A stretch of DNA of 29,607 bases from Bacillota bacterium (GTDB lineage Bacteria > Bacillota > Clostridia > Christensenellales > UMGS416): positions 1 through 29,607 of the forward strand of contig JAEYYW010000137.1 of assembly GCA_023428265.1 (NCBI GenBank), in the 5' to 3' direction. Shown piece by piece: positions 15,111 through 24,128 of this stretch (positions are counted from its first letter, which is position 1; every line of letters starts with the position of its first letter). The notes under the pieces are model-generated. The model did not search any database. It worked only from the letters and a program-made list of their open reading frames with translations, and was not told the origin of the DNA. Both the position numbers and the translations under genes were made by a program.

Positions 15111-16343
15111 ATGGCGTTCGGCAAGGCTTGGGTTAAGCCGAGGCATCAGGTCATCCATGACATTCTCATCTACCCGGTTCGGTTTTTTTTCTGGGTGCTG
15201 TATGGTTTTCGGGGGAAGCGCTTTGCCGGGCGCCGGGGCTCCGGGCCATATTTGATTCTGGCGAACCACACCACGCCGCTGGATCCGGTTTGCCTGGGTG
15301 CAAGCTTTGACTTCCCGGTCTACTATGTGGCCAGCGACCACATCTTCCGGCTCGGCTGGATCAGCCGCCTTTTGGTTTGGCTGGTCGCGCCGATTCCCAT
15401 AGTCAAATCCAGGGTGGACCTGCAAACAATCAAAGACATGATGACCATTGTGCGGCAGGGCGGCTCCGTATGCCTGTTTCCGGAGGGCAATCGGAACTAC
15501 AACGGCGAGACGGTGGGGTTCCCGGTTTCTGCCGCCAAGCTTGCCAAAAGCCTCGGCGTGCCGGTGGTTCTTTATCGCATCGAGGGCGGATATCTGACGG
15601 CTCCGCGCTGGGCCGACACGGTGCGGCGCGGCAAAATGACCGGCAGCGTTGCGCGGGTGATCTCCGTGGAGGAACTGAAGGCCATGACCGCCGGGCAGCT
15701 TCATGAGGTGATCAGCCGTGAGCTTTTCGTGGATGCTTTCGAGGCGCAGCGGCACGCGCCGGTCCGTTTCCGCGGGAATCGGCTGGCCGAAGCGTTGGAG
15801 CGCTTTCTTTACCTGTGCCCCGGCTGCAACAGCATGGCGACGCTGCGCAGCGACGGCGACCTGCTGCGCTGCGATTGCGGGCTCACCGCCCGCTACACCG
15901 AGACGGGCTTCCTCGAGCCGGTCGGCAAGGCTGTGCAGCTCTTCCGCACGGTGCATGATTGGGACCGGTGGCAGAAGTCCGCTTTGCGCCAGTGGTTGAC
16001 CGAGAAACTTGAGCTGCCGGGCGGGCAGCCTCTTCTGCAGGATGATGGGATGAGGCTTTACTTATGCGGCAGAGCCGGGAAAAGCACGCTCGCCGGTCAG
16101 GGGCGGTTCTCACTGCACCGCGACCGGTTTGCCTTTTTCGATGGGGTGCGCAGCCAATGCTTCCCATTGCAGGGGATTGGCCGTGTGATCATCCATGGCA
16201 AGCAGGCGCTGCAATTCACCGACGCCGATGGGATCACCTATGAGGTGAAGGCGGAGCGGCCCTGGTCGGCGTTGAAGTATCTCAACGTGTTTGAACTGCT
16301 GCAGAACAACCTGGAGGTGCCGAATGGATTTTTCAGCATCTAA
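15111..16343 (+). CDS. PlsC-type 1-acylglycerol-3-phosphate acyltransferase with C-terminal zinc-ribbon extension
   Basis: A 410-residue membrane-associated acyltransferase that would transfer an acyl chain to lysophosphatidic acid or a related acceptor. PlsC motifs are visible: NHTTPLD (52-58) with catalytic His53 and Asp58, FPEGNRN (123-129) and VPVVLYRIEGG. The family is usually about 200-250 residues. Here an added region carries a zinc ribbon (C236, C239, C254, C256) and a further domain of about 150 residues of beta-rich, PH-like character. AAAGGA lies 8 bases before the ATG at 15111; the GTG at 15105 is too close. Its end overlaps the transporter gene by 20 bp. Substrate specificity and the role of the extension are unknown. 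Confidence 0.87.
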   Translation: MAFGKAWVKPRHQVIHDILIYPVRFFFWVLYGFRGKRFAGRRGSGPYLILANHTTPLDPVCLGASFDFPVYYVASDHIFRLGWISRLLVWLVAPIPIVKSRVDLQTIKDMMTIVRQGGSVCLFPEGNRNYNGETVGFPVSAAKLAKSLGVPVVLYRIEGGYLTAPRWADTVRRGKMTGSVARVISVEELKAMTAGQLHEVISRELFVDAFEAQRHAPVRFRGNRLAEALERFLYLCPGCNSMATLRSDGDLLRCDCGLTARYTETGFLEPVGKAVQLFRTVHDWDRWQKSALRQWLTEKLELPGGQPLLQDDGMRLYLCGRAGKSTLAGQGRFSLHRDRFAFFDGVRSQCFPLQGIGRVIIHGKQALQFTDADGITYEVKAERPWSALKYLNVFELLQNNLEVPNGFFSI

Positions 16344-17730
16344 TGTCCAGCTCTGGCGATCGCTGCTGCAGCTGGCCATCCTGGCTGCTGTGCTGCTGAT
16401 TGCCAACGTGATCCGGCGCAAGGTGCCTTTCGTGCGCAAGTCCCTATTGCCCACCGCCGTTGTGGGCGGGTTTTTGGCGCTTGGTGTGCGTATGACCGGC
16501 TTGCTCCCGCTGGATACCAAATTCATGGAGACCATGACCTATCACATGACGGCGGTGGGCTTCATTGCGCTGGCGCTTCGCATGCCACGCAAGTCGGAGC
16601 TGGTGGAAGCCGCCCGCGCCAGGCATGACGGGCTCAATAGCGGAATCCTGATTGTGTGCTCATATCTGGTGCAGGGCATCCTGGGTCTGGGCATCACGAT
16701 GGCGCTGGGCTACACACTGATGCCGGACCTTTTCAAAGCATCCGGCCTGCTGCTGCCCCTTGGGTATGGGCAAGGCCCCGGCCAGGCATACAACATCGGC
16801 AACAACTACCAGGGGCTTGGGTTTGCCGGCGGAGCCTCATTCGGGCTGGGTGTGGCCACAATGGGCATGCTTTGGGCATGCGTGGGCGGCGTGGTCTATT
16901 TGAATTATTTGGCCAAAAGGAAAAAGCTTGCCACCGCCAACCACATTGAGGACGGTGTGGACTCCGGCGAACCGGTGGAGGATCCCGGTGAAGTGCCTCT
17001 GACCGAAGCGGTGGATCGGTTCACCACGCAGATCGCCATGGTTCTGTTGATCTATCTGGCGACCTATCTGGTGTCTTTGGGGCTCACCGAGCTCATCAAG
17101 GCGATTCCGGCTCTCAAGGGAATCGCATCCACATTGATTCCGCTCGTTTGGGGGTTCAACTTCCTGATCGGCACCATCATGGCGACGGCGTTCAAGGGGC
17201 TGCTGGCGCTCTTCCGGAAAACCAAACTCATGACCAGGCAATATACCAACAACTATTTGCTGAACCGCATCTCCGGCAGCGCCTTCGACCTGATGATTAT
17301 CGCTTCTATCTGCGCGATCAACATCGGTGACCTGCAGGGGTTGTGGGTGCCTTTCCTGATCCTGTGCACCGCCGGCGGGTTTTTGACATTGTGGTATGTG
17401 CGGTTTATGTCCAACCGCCTGTTCCCCGGATATGCCGACGAGGCGTTTTTTGGCATGTACGGCATGATGACCGGCACGGTGAGCACAGGGATCATCCTCC
17501 TGCGCGAAGTGGATCCGGAGTTCAAGACGCCGGCCAGCAATAACCTGGTGATCGGCAGCACGTCGGCGATCCTGCTGGGTTTCCCGCTGCTGCTGCTGAT
17601 CGGGCTGGCGCCGAAGAGCGATTTGCTGCTGTGGGTGTGCATGGGGCTGATGATACTCTATGCAGCCGTGCTGCACCTGGTCGCGCTGTTGCCGCTGTAT
17701 CGGAGAAGGCGCAGGGCCGCTGGCAAATAG
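16324..17730 (+). CDS. Sodium/glutamate symporter-like (GltS/ESS family) transporter
   Basis: A 468-residue polytopic protein resembling the ESS (GltS) sodium:glutamate symporters. It has two inverted halves, each with a Gly-rich re-entrant motif: GYGQGPGQAYNIG (about 147-159) and GMYGMMTGTVSTGIILLREVDP in the second half. The first motif differs from the GHGTAAAWG form usual in GltS, so the substrate may not be glutamate. A hydrophilic loop near 200-240 separates the halves. GGAGGTG 5 bases before the ATG at 16324 fixes the start; the stop codon of the acyltransferase lies inside the first codons, indicating coupling. A strong terminator follows. Confidence 0.85.
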   Translation: MDFSASNVQLWRSLLQLAILAAVLLIANVIRRKVPFVRKSLLPTAVVGGFLALGVRMTGLLPLDTKFMETMTYHMTAVGFIALALRMPRKSELVEAARARHDGLNSGILIVCSYLVQGILGLGITMALGYTLMPDLFKASGLLLPLGYGQGPGQAYNIGNNYQGLGFAGGASFGLGVATMGMLWACVGGVVYLNYLAKRKKLATANHIEDGVDSGEPVEDPGEVPLTEAVDRFTTQIAMVLLIYLATYLVSLGLTELIKAIPALKGIASTLIPLVWGFNFLIGTIMATAFKGLLALFRKTKLMTRQYTNNYLLNRISGSAFDLMIIASICAINIGDLQGLWVPFLILCTAGGFLTLWYVRFMSNRLFPGYADEAFFGMYGMMTGTVSTGIILLREVDPEFKTPASNNLVIGSTSAILLGFPLLLLIGLAPKSDLLLWVCMGLMILYAAVLHLVALLPLYRRRRRAAGK

Positions 17731-17765
17731 CTGCTCACAACCCAGGAAAGCATTTCTATGCTATG

Positions 17766-17802
17766 AAAAAGGGAAGCCCGGCGTCGCCGGGCTTCCCTTT
17801 TT
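17766..17802. terminator. Bidirectional rho-independent terminator
   Basis: A perfect 17-bp stem (AAAAAGGGAAGCCCGGC / GCCGGGCTTCCCTTTTT) with a 3-base loop. It lies between the convergent GltS-like and giant surface-protein genes and has a T-run on each side. Confidence 0.93.
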
Positions 17803-17818
17803 GATCAGTTTGACCGGA

Positions 17819-20640
17819 TCAGTCCCAATGGATCGTGACGGTATAGGTGACGGCCAGCTCGCCCTCAGGCTTCACAACGATCGTGGCGATCTTGGAGCCG
17901 GGGCTTGACGGCTTGGTTGCAACCAGGCCGCTGGTCTGGACGCTGCAGTTGCCTGTCACGACCACATTGAGTGTGACTGTGGCCGGGTCGGTGGCGTGGC
18001 TGAGGTGGATGTCATAATCAAACACCTCGTTGCTGTAGACAAGGCCGGCGACGCCGGTAATGGACAGGATGTTCTCCGGCGCCTCGGCGCGGTTCACGGT
18101 GAGCGTGTAGGTCATCTGCTGCCCGCCGTGCGTGACCAGGATCGTGGCGGTCGCCGAGCCGCCGATTGCCGGCGTGAGATCAAGGCTCGCCACAGCGCTT
18201 CCGTTGATCGTAAACGCCGCTCCGGCCACTGCCGAAGGCGTCACCTTCACGGTGTCCACATCAGCGGCCACATTCATTGTGTAGGCGGTGGTGGTGGACT
18301 TGAAAGCCAGCGCGCCGGCGTCGGTCGCGATGCCGGTGAGAAGGCCGAGCCTGCTCACTCTGACCGTATAGGTGATTGACCCGCCGGGATAACTGGCCAC
18401 GATGGTGGCCGTTTTTGTGCTGTTGGGCGCCACGCTGATGGCGGCCGGTGTGTTTGCGGCTCCGCCGTTGATCGTGTAGTTGAAGCCTGCCGTTCTGGTG
18501 GGTGTGATCGTGACGGAGGGCTTGTCACCGGGGATCGTCACATCATAGGTGAGCCGGGTGGCGCTGAACGCGGGGCTCAGCGTGCCGGCGGAAAGGCCGA
18601 TGCCGGTGATGGGCCGGTTGCTCACAACCTTGACCGTATAGGTGGACTTGGTGGTGCCGTTCAGCGCCGTGGCCACGATTGTGCAGGTGGCGGAGCCGCC
18701 GGCCGGGGGCGTGATAACCTTGCTGGCCACGGCTTTGCCGTCAATCGTGAACGACTTGCAGGAAGAGGTCTTGGCAGGCGTGATCGTGACCGAGGAAGTT
18801 GTGACAGGCAGGTGCACTGTGTAGGCTGCGGTGGAGCCCACAAAGGCGGGGGTGAGCTTGGCGCCGCCGGACAGGCTGATGCCGGAGATCAGCCCGGTGC
18901 GCTTCACCGTGACGGTGTAGGTGACCGTCGCCTTGCCATCTGTGGCCACGGCCTTGATCACGGCATTGGCGCTGCCGCCCAGCGGAGGCTTCACATAGGC
19001 ATAGGTGGCGGATTTGCCGTTGATCGTGAGCGACTTGACGCCTGTGCTGGCCTTGGTCGGCGTGATCTTCACCTGCGTGGTGGTGTAGGGCACAACGACT
19101 GTGTAGTTCAGCGTGGTGGCTGAGAATGCCGGTGACAGTGTGCCGACTGAGGGCTTGACGCCTGTGATCAGCGCCGCGCGCTTCACGGTGACGGTGTAGC
19201 TGTAGGTTTTGCCGTCCAGGCCGGTGCCGGTGATCTTGGTGGTGGCGCTGCCGCCGACGGCGGGGGCCAGCGCGACCGATGCCACGGCCTGTCCGCCAAT
19301 CTTCCTGTCAGAGCAATAGGCAGACACCGCCGGTTTGACGGTGACGGTGGCTGTAGTCGCCGGCACGCTCACGGTGTATGCCGTTGTGGTAGGGGCAAAG
19401 GCGGGGCTCAGCGTGCCGCCGGTGATCGCGATGCCGGTGATGGGCGCCACACGGTAGACATTCACCGTGTAGGTCCAGGTGAAGGCATCGGTACCGGTGC
19501 CGTTGGTGCACACAATCGTGGCTGTGGACTTGCCGCCCGCTGTGAGCGTCAGCGTCACATCGTTTACCACCTTGCCGTTGATTGTCATGGATGTGCAGGC
19601 GGGAGTCTTGACCGGTGTCAGTTTCACCGAGGCCGTGGTGCTGGGCACGTTGACGCTGTAGCTTGCCACGCCGGCGTTGAAAGCCGGGTTCAGCGTGCCG
19701 GATGACAGCGTGATGCCGCTCAGCATCGCCACACGGGTCAGCGTGACCGTGTAGGTGGCCGAGGTTTTTTCATCTATGTCATATGCTTTAATTGTGACGG
19801 TCTTGGACTGGCCGACGGCAAGGGCCACGTCCACGTGGTCTGCTTCCACCGTGGAGCCGTCGGCGGTGATCTCAAACTTGGACAGATCATACTTGGGATC
19901 TGTAGCTTCAGGGCTTAACGCCTTGACGGTGACCGTCGGCACGTTGGTGGGCACCTTCACTGTGTAGGAAGTGGTGCCGGCGCTGAACGTGGCGGGGGAC
20001 AGTGCAAACTCTTTGGTGTCATCGGAGGTATCAAAGGCTTTGATCCCCGTCAGCGGGTTGCGGCGGGTGAAGATGACCGTGTAGGTGCCTTTAGTCGTGC
20101 CGTCCTGGGCAACTACCACAACGCTGTAGGGGTCGCTTTCCTCACCGGGATCGAGCGCGATTGTAGCCGTAGCCGGGCCACTGGCGGTGCCAATGTGCAC
20201 GGTGGAGTTGGGGTGGTCTGCCTTCGGCGCAAAGGTGAAGGAGGCGACCGTTTCCGGCAGATGCACCTTGTAGTTAAGCGTGGCCGGGTCGAAAGCCGGC
20301 TCAATCGCCGCGCCTGTGGGCAGTGTGCCCAGGCCCGCGAGGTCGGGGTTGATGGTCATAACTTTGAAGGTGTAGGTTGAAACCGCCACATCGTTGTAGG
20401 CATGGGCCTTGACCGTGACAGTCTTGGATCCATTGTATGGAACGGCGTCCACTGTCACGGAAGTGATATGGTCCGTGCCGTCGCCCTCTGTCATCCAGGC
20501 GGAGCCGGCATACCGGTCCAAAAACTCCGGTGTGATGGTGACGGAGTTTGTGCCGTTGGGCAGAAGCACCACATAGTCTTTCTTGCTCGCATCAAAGCCG
20601 GGGGTCAGTGTGCCTGCGCTGGCCGTGATGCCCTTCATCG
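17819..20640 (-). repeat. Tandem coding repeats (cadherin-like beta-sandwich units)
   Basis: About ten diverged units of some 85-105 codons. Each opens with a (I/L)(T/S)GI-x-GTLSPAF-type segment and closes with a TYTVTV(K/N)R-type strand. The DNA copies are not identical, so expansion is old. Two units (fourth and seventh) each hold a Cys pair at equivalent places. Confidence 0.8.
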
Positions 20641-22456
20641 TGGTGCCGGAAACGGTGAGGCTGTCATGCTGGGCCGGGATCGTTGCGGGATCCAGGCTGT
20701 CGTTCAGGATCACCAGCGAGGCGAACCGCGAGCTGGTTGAGCCGAATGTGACCGTTTGCGCGCCGGTGCCATTCAGGATGGTGGTATGGCTGCCGGTTGC
20801 GAGGAAGGAGTTGGCGTCGCCGGACTGGGTGAAGTTGCCGGCGATATACAGTTTGCCATCAGACAGGTCTGTGCTGGCACTGGCGCTGCTGGCGGTGTAG
20901 TTGCCGGATACGATCACCTTGTCAGCCGGTTCGGTCATGACCAGGTCGCCGGCGACGGTCAGGTTGCCTTTGACATTCAAAGTGCCGGTTCCAACCGTCA
21001 ATGTGTTGCCGGCGGGAACGGTGAGGTTTGTGGCTGTCAGGCTGTAGCCGTTCAGGTTGCCGCGATAGTTTAGATTGGGATAGCTATACACCGTATTGGC
21101 CGTGAGATTTTTCTTAATTGAAACGATGCTGGTCGCATTCAGTGAAGCACCTTGTGCTAATTCCAAATTCGTGAAATACGAGGTTGCGGGGTTGCTGAAC
21201 TGTATCAGGCGGTTTGCACCTTTCATTCGCACAATGAAGGTCTCAGATGGGTTGATATCCCGTGATACCTGGTAGAAGTCGCCGTTTACTTCCAGCGCAC
21301 CACTAGTGAATGTGGATGGGAATTTGCTATCAAAGTATACGCTGCCATTCACAATCACTTTTTCCATACTAGCACCAATGTACAATCTGGAGTACTCAGT
21401 CATGACGAGAGCCCCATTGATTGTCAGTGTACCCCGGGTGAGTATTACGTCATTGCCTTCAGTTGGATAAAAAGATCTTGCAGTCACAGTGAATTTGTAA
21501 CCGCATAGATCACCCTGGAAGAACACATTCGCGTTATTGACATTTAGGTTCCAGTCGGCAGACAGATCTTTTTTCAGTGATATTAAGCTACTGTTCGTAA
21601 ATGTCATGCCGGATGTAGTAAATCTGCTGATATAAGATTTGAAAGGTGTCTCAAAGTAGACGTAGCGCGGCGTGGTGTTTGTGCCCTTAAATGAGACATT
21701 GAAGCTGTAGCCGGGGCTAAATGAGTACTCTGATGTGTCCGCAGCTTGAAAAAAATCGCCGTTCACAACTTCCAGAGTGCCAGTAGTCAGCAATCCTGTT
21801 GTTGAAGCCCCGCCAAAATAGCATTGGTTATTAACGGTAAGTTTCGCGCTGGCGGAGTCCATCTTAAGTCTTCCGTCATCGAAGATATACAAACCGCCGT
21901 CTTTTGCGTAATTGATTGTTACGGCTGCACTCCCGCTTATGTATAACGTACCACTACCGATATATTCCGCAATGATGATATTACCTCCGTAATATCCATT
22001 GTTCACGACAGGTGCTTTGTTTACGATCACCTTGGCAGTGCCTTTTGCCGTGAGAGTTCCATATATTTCAATATCACCGTTGACAGTCAGTGTTCCGCTT
22101 GAAATCACCACAGAACCATATATATACAAATCACCATTGATAACAACATTTGCATTTGTACCAATGGTCAGTGTTGCGCCAGGATAAACCAAAATGTTTG
22201 CTTCATATGTTTTAGAGCCATATGTGGTGCTTGCCTTGACATCAATATCAGCCTTTGCTGACATATTGGATGCTCGCGGTTGGCCGTCGGTTTTTTCCTG
22301 CAGTTCGGTTTTCTCCGGGAGTGAGATTTTTTCTGGTTTGGGCGGAATGTCCGGCATCCCGTCTGCAAGCGCTCTGTCATTGAAAAGAGCCCCAGTCGAA
22401 AACACCATTGCCAATAACACAATGATCCCTGTGACAATTCGCAGGCTGCGTTTCAT
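17819..22456 (-). CDS. Giant secreted protein: beta-helix-like head plus about ten cadherin-like repeats
   Basis: A 1545-residue exported protein, probably an adhesin or envelope structural protein. It has a signal peptide (residues 1-31, cut after ALA), a charged Pro/Lys-rich segment (32-65), then about 550 residues of short beta-repeats of the GDLYIYG/TLTVNGDI type, likely a beta-helix. From about residue 607 to the end lie about ten tandem units of roughly 90 residues of the cadherin-like beta-sandwich type (LTGI...GTLSPAF...YTVxVP...TVKPxxx...YTVTVxR). No LPXTG, SLH or C-terminal membrane helix is visible, so it is either released or held non-covalently. GGAGG 8 bases before the ATG fixes the start. 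The N-terminal third of the gene is visibly more A+T-rich than the repeat part, suggesting a composite origin. Confidence 0.9.
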   Translation of the reverse strand: MKRSLRIVTGIIVLLAMVFSTGALFNDRALADGMPDIPPKPEKISLPEKTELQEKTDGQPRASNMSAKADIDVKASTTYGSKTYEANILVYPGATLTIGTNANVVINGDLYIYGSVVISSGTLTVNGDIEIYGTLTAKGTAKVIVNKAPVVNNGYYGGNIIIAEYIGSGTLYISGSAAVTINYAKDGGLYIFDDGRLKMDSASAKLTVNNQCYFGGASTTGLLTTGTLEVVNGDFFQAADTSEYSFSPGYSFNVSFKGTNTTPRYVYFETPFKSYISRFTTSGMTFTNSSLISLKKDLSADWNLNVNNANVFFQGDLCGYKFTVTARSFYPTEGNDVILTRGTLTINGALVMTEYSRLYIGASMEKVIVNGSVYFDSKFPSTFTSGALEVNGDFYQVSRDINPSETFIVRMKGANRLIQFSNPATSYFTNLELAQGASLNATSIVSIKKNLTANTVYSYPNLNYRGNLNGYSLTATNLTVPAGNTLTVGTGTLNVKGNLTVAGDLVMTEPADKVIVSGNYTASSASASTDLSDGKLYIAGNFTQSGDANSFLATGSHTTILNGTGAQTVTFGSTSSRFASLVILNDSLDPATIPAQHDSLTVSGTTMKGITASAGTLTPGFDASKKDYVVLLPNGTNSVTITPEFLDRYAGSAWMTEGDGTDHITSVTVDAVPYNGSKTVTVKAHAYNDVAVSTYTFKVMTINPDLAGLGTLPTGAAIEPAFDPATLNYKVHLPETVASFTFAPKADHPNSTVHIGTASGPATATIALDPGEESDPYSVVVVAQDGTTKGTYTVIFTRRNPLTGIKAFDTSDDTKEFALSPATFSAGTTSYTVKVPTNVPTVTVKALSPEATDPKYDLSKFEITADGSTVEADHVDVALAVGQSKTVTIKAYDIDEKTSATYTVTLTRVAMLSGITLSSGTLNPAFNAGVASYSVNVPSTTASVKLTPVKTPACTSMTINGKVVNDVTLTLTAGGKSTATIVCTNGTGTDAFTWTYTVNVYRVAPITGIAITGGTLSPAFAPTTTAYTVSVPATTATVTVKPAVSAYCSDRKIGGQAVASVALAPAVGGSATTKITGTGLDGKTYSYTVTVKRAALITGVKPSVGTLSPAFSATTLNYTVVVPYTTTQVKITPTKASTGVKSLTINGKSATYAYVKPPLGGSANAVIKAVATDGKATVTYTVTVKRTGLISGISLSGGAKLTPAFVGSTAAYTVHLPVTTSSVTITPAKTSSCKSFTIDGKAVASKVITPPAGGSATCTIVATALNGTTKSTYTVKVVSNRPITGIGLSAGTLSPAFSATRLTYDVTIPGDKPSVTITPTRTAGFNYTINGGAANTPAAISVAPNSTKTATIVASYPGGSITYTVRVSRLGLLTGIATDAGALAFKSTTTAYTMNVAADVDTVKVTPSAVAGAAFTINGSAVASLDLTPAIGGSATATILVTHGGQQMTYTLTVNRAEAPENILSITGVAGLVYSNEVFDYDIHLSHATDPATVTLNVVVTGNCSVQTSGLVATKPSSPGSKIATIVVKPEGELAVTYTVTIHWD

Positions 22457-22675
22457 GTGGTTTCCTCCGCTATTCTATCGTGGTGATTTGTGATAAATGA
22501 GACATTTAACACATCATACCATATATTCCCATGTTTATCACTATTAAAATGATGATAAATCATTATGATATGCGAGCAAATTCGACAATCTGTGACAACT
22601 TCAGGTGTTTACAACTCTGTTATAGGGTTGCCTGCTGTGCACATACTAGTGGCGAAATGATGTTGGAGCCACGCA

Positions 22676-23596
22676 ATGAACCCAATCCCCCAAGCGCTTG
22701 CTCTACTGAAAGACCGCCAATGGGTCGCCAACCTGCTTCGCCAGCTGGTTGGCATCCTGATTTATGCGGCCGGATACTTGGTTTTTGTGATCCCGCCCTA
22801 TATCGTGCCCGGCGGCGTGATCGGCCTTTCCACGGTGATTGTGCGGCTCACGGGCAATCGCCTGCCTGTGGGTGGCGTGAGCTGGTGCATCAACATTGTG
22901 CTCTATCTTTCCACGCTGCACCTGTTTGGCGTGCGCCATATCGGCAAGGTGCTTTTCACCTCCTCGGTGCTGGCAGTGCTGATCGACCTCTTCACACCGC
23001 TAGTGGACAGAGTGGTGATCCCGGCGCTCTATGGGCCGGACCCCACCGCCGACACATCGAACCTGCTGCTCTATGCCGTGGCCGGCGGGGCGCTGCTCGG
23101 CGCGGGCATGGCCATGATTTACCGTTATGGCGGCGCCACCGGCGGGTCCGACGTGGCCGCGCTGGCACTGCACCGGAAGTTTCCCAAGTATTCCTTTTCG
23201 CAATATATGATCTTTGTGGATGGTCTGGTGATCCTCTTCACCGTGCTGGTGGTGCGCAACTGGAACCTGGCGCTTTATGCCATCGTGGTGCGGTTTGTGA
23301 CCTCCCGCGTCATGGATGGCTTGCTGGCCGGTGTGAGCGCCGCCAAGGGCGCGCAGATCATCACATCAAGGCCGGAGGAGATCTCCCGGCGCGTCATGGC
23401 CGAGCTCAAGCACGGTGTGACCGCCACCCGCTGCACCGGCATGTATACCCACAGTGACAGGATGATGCTCTTCTGCGTGATCAAGACCGAGCAGGCGCAG
23501 AGCCTGAAAAAAATTGTGGAAGAGGAAGACCCGCTGGCTTTTGTGGTGCTCAACGACCTGAAGGAGGTCATGGGCAAGGGCTTTGCCGGGCGGTGA
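22676..23596 (+). CDS. YitT family membrane protein (YitT_membrane + DUF2179)
   Basis: A 306-residue protein with five or six membrane helices (about residues 20-215) carrying the family segments VIPPYIVPGGVIGLSTV and YGGATGGSDVAAL, followed by a soluble DUF2179 domain (about 220-300; GVTATRCTGMYTHSDRMMLFCVI). Its function is not established; the cytoplasmic domain resembles small ligand-binding folds. TTGGAG lies before the ATG at 22676. It converges with the 2H phosphoesterase gene, with only 7 bp between stops. Confidence 0.92.
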   Translation: MNPIPQALALLKDRQWVANLLRQLVGILIYAAGYLVFVIPPYIVPGGVIGLSTVIVRLTGNRLPVGGVSWCINIVLYLSTLHLFGVRHIGKVLFTSSVLAVLIDLFTPLVDRVVIPALYGPDPTADTSNLLLYAVAGGALLGAGMAMIYRYGGATGGSDVAALALHRKFPKYSFSQYMIFVDGLVILFTVLVVRNWNLALYAIVVRFVTSRVMDGLLAGVSAAKGAQIITSRPEEISRRVMAELKHGVTATRCTGMYTHSDRMMLFCVIKTEQAQSLKKIVEEEDPLAFVVLNDLKEVMGKGFAGR

Positions 23597-23603
23597 GGCG
23601 GGG

Positions 23604-24128
23604 TCAGCCCTTGAGCTCGTGGATGCTCATGATCTTCACCGGGTGGAATTTCACCACGGCAACCCGGTCAAAGGTGGCGGTGAAGGGAACAAAGCTGTTT
23701 TGAACGGCCTGCCACGCCCGGTTGAACTGGCCGTCGGGCACGTTGAATACCATGGTCATGTGCGGCTGGAACTCACCCGGCAGATAATGCCGATCCGCCA
23801 GCGGAAGAAGCGGGCCAAGCCGGCCGCAAAGCTCCCGGTTCATCTGAAGCAGCGCCGAAGATGGCTCCGGCGACAGGTAGATCACATCCTCACCGAAGCT
23901 GCCCATCGTCGCCAATGCAGCCCGCACCGGCTTGACGCTTTCGGCAAAGGCCTGCACCGCGGCATCCAGCGAGCCGTCCTGCGTCTCCAGCACGGTCAGG
24001 CTCACATGGGGCCGGTTGTCGCCCTCAAACAGCCTGGAGCGGAACCCGGCGTTGTAGGTGGCGCTCCACACCCGGCGGGCGGAGGCTTCGGCCCGCTCGT
24101 CCGGCAGCAGGATTACCGCCCAGCCCAT
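23604..24128 (-). CDS. 2H phosphoesterase (2'-5' RNA ligase-like)
   Basis: A 174-residue protein of the 2H phosphoesterase superfamily, which acts on 2',3'-cyclic phosphate or 2'-5' linked nucleotides. The two HxT/S motifs are visible: PHVSL near residue 41 and PHMTM near residue 122, spaced as expected for the bilobed fold. Its start overlaps the stop of the transporter upstream on the same strand by 16 bp, so the two are co-transcribed and probably translationally coupled. The physiological substrate is unknown. Confidence 0.88.
   Translation of the reverse strand: MGWAVILLPDERAEASARRVWSATYNAGFRSRLFEGDNRPHVSLTVLETQDGSLDAAVQAFAESVKPVRAALATMGSFGEDVIYLSPEPSSALLQMNRELCGRLGPLLPLADRHYLPGEFQPHMTMVFNVPDGQFNRAWQAVQNSFVPFTATFDRVAVVKFHPVKIMSIHELKG

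Noticed and set aside
16837..17676. Open frame of 279 codons opposite the GltS-like gene
   Set aside because: His/Gln-rich shadow of a membrane protein gene, without start signals.
22548..22564. AATGAT-N5-ATCATT dyad upstream of the giant surface-protein gene, resembling a Fur box
   Set aside because: It lies in an A+T-rich stretch where such dyads are expected by chance and does not fit the Fur 7-1-7 pattern.
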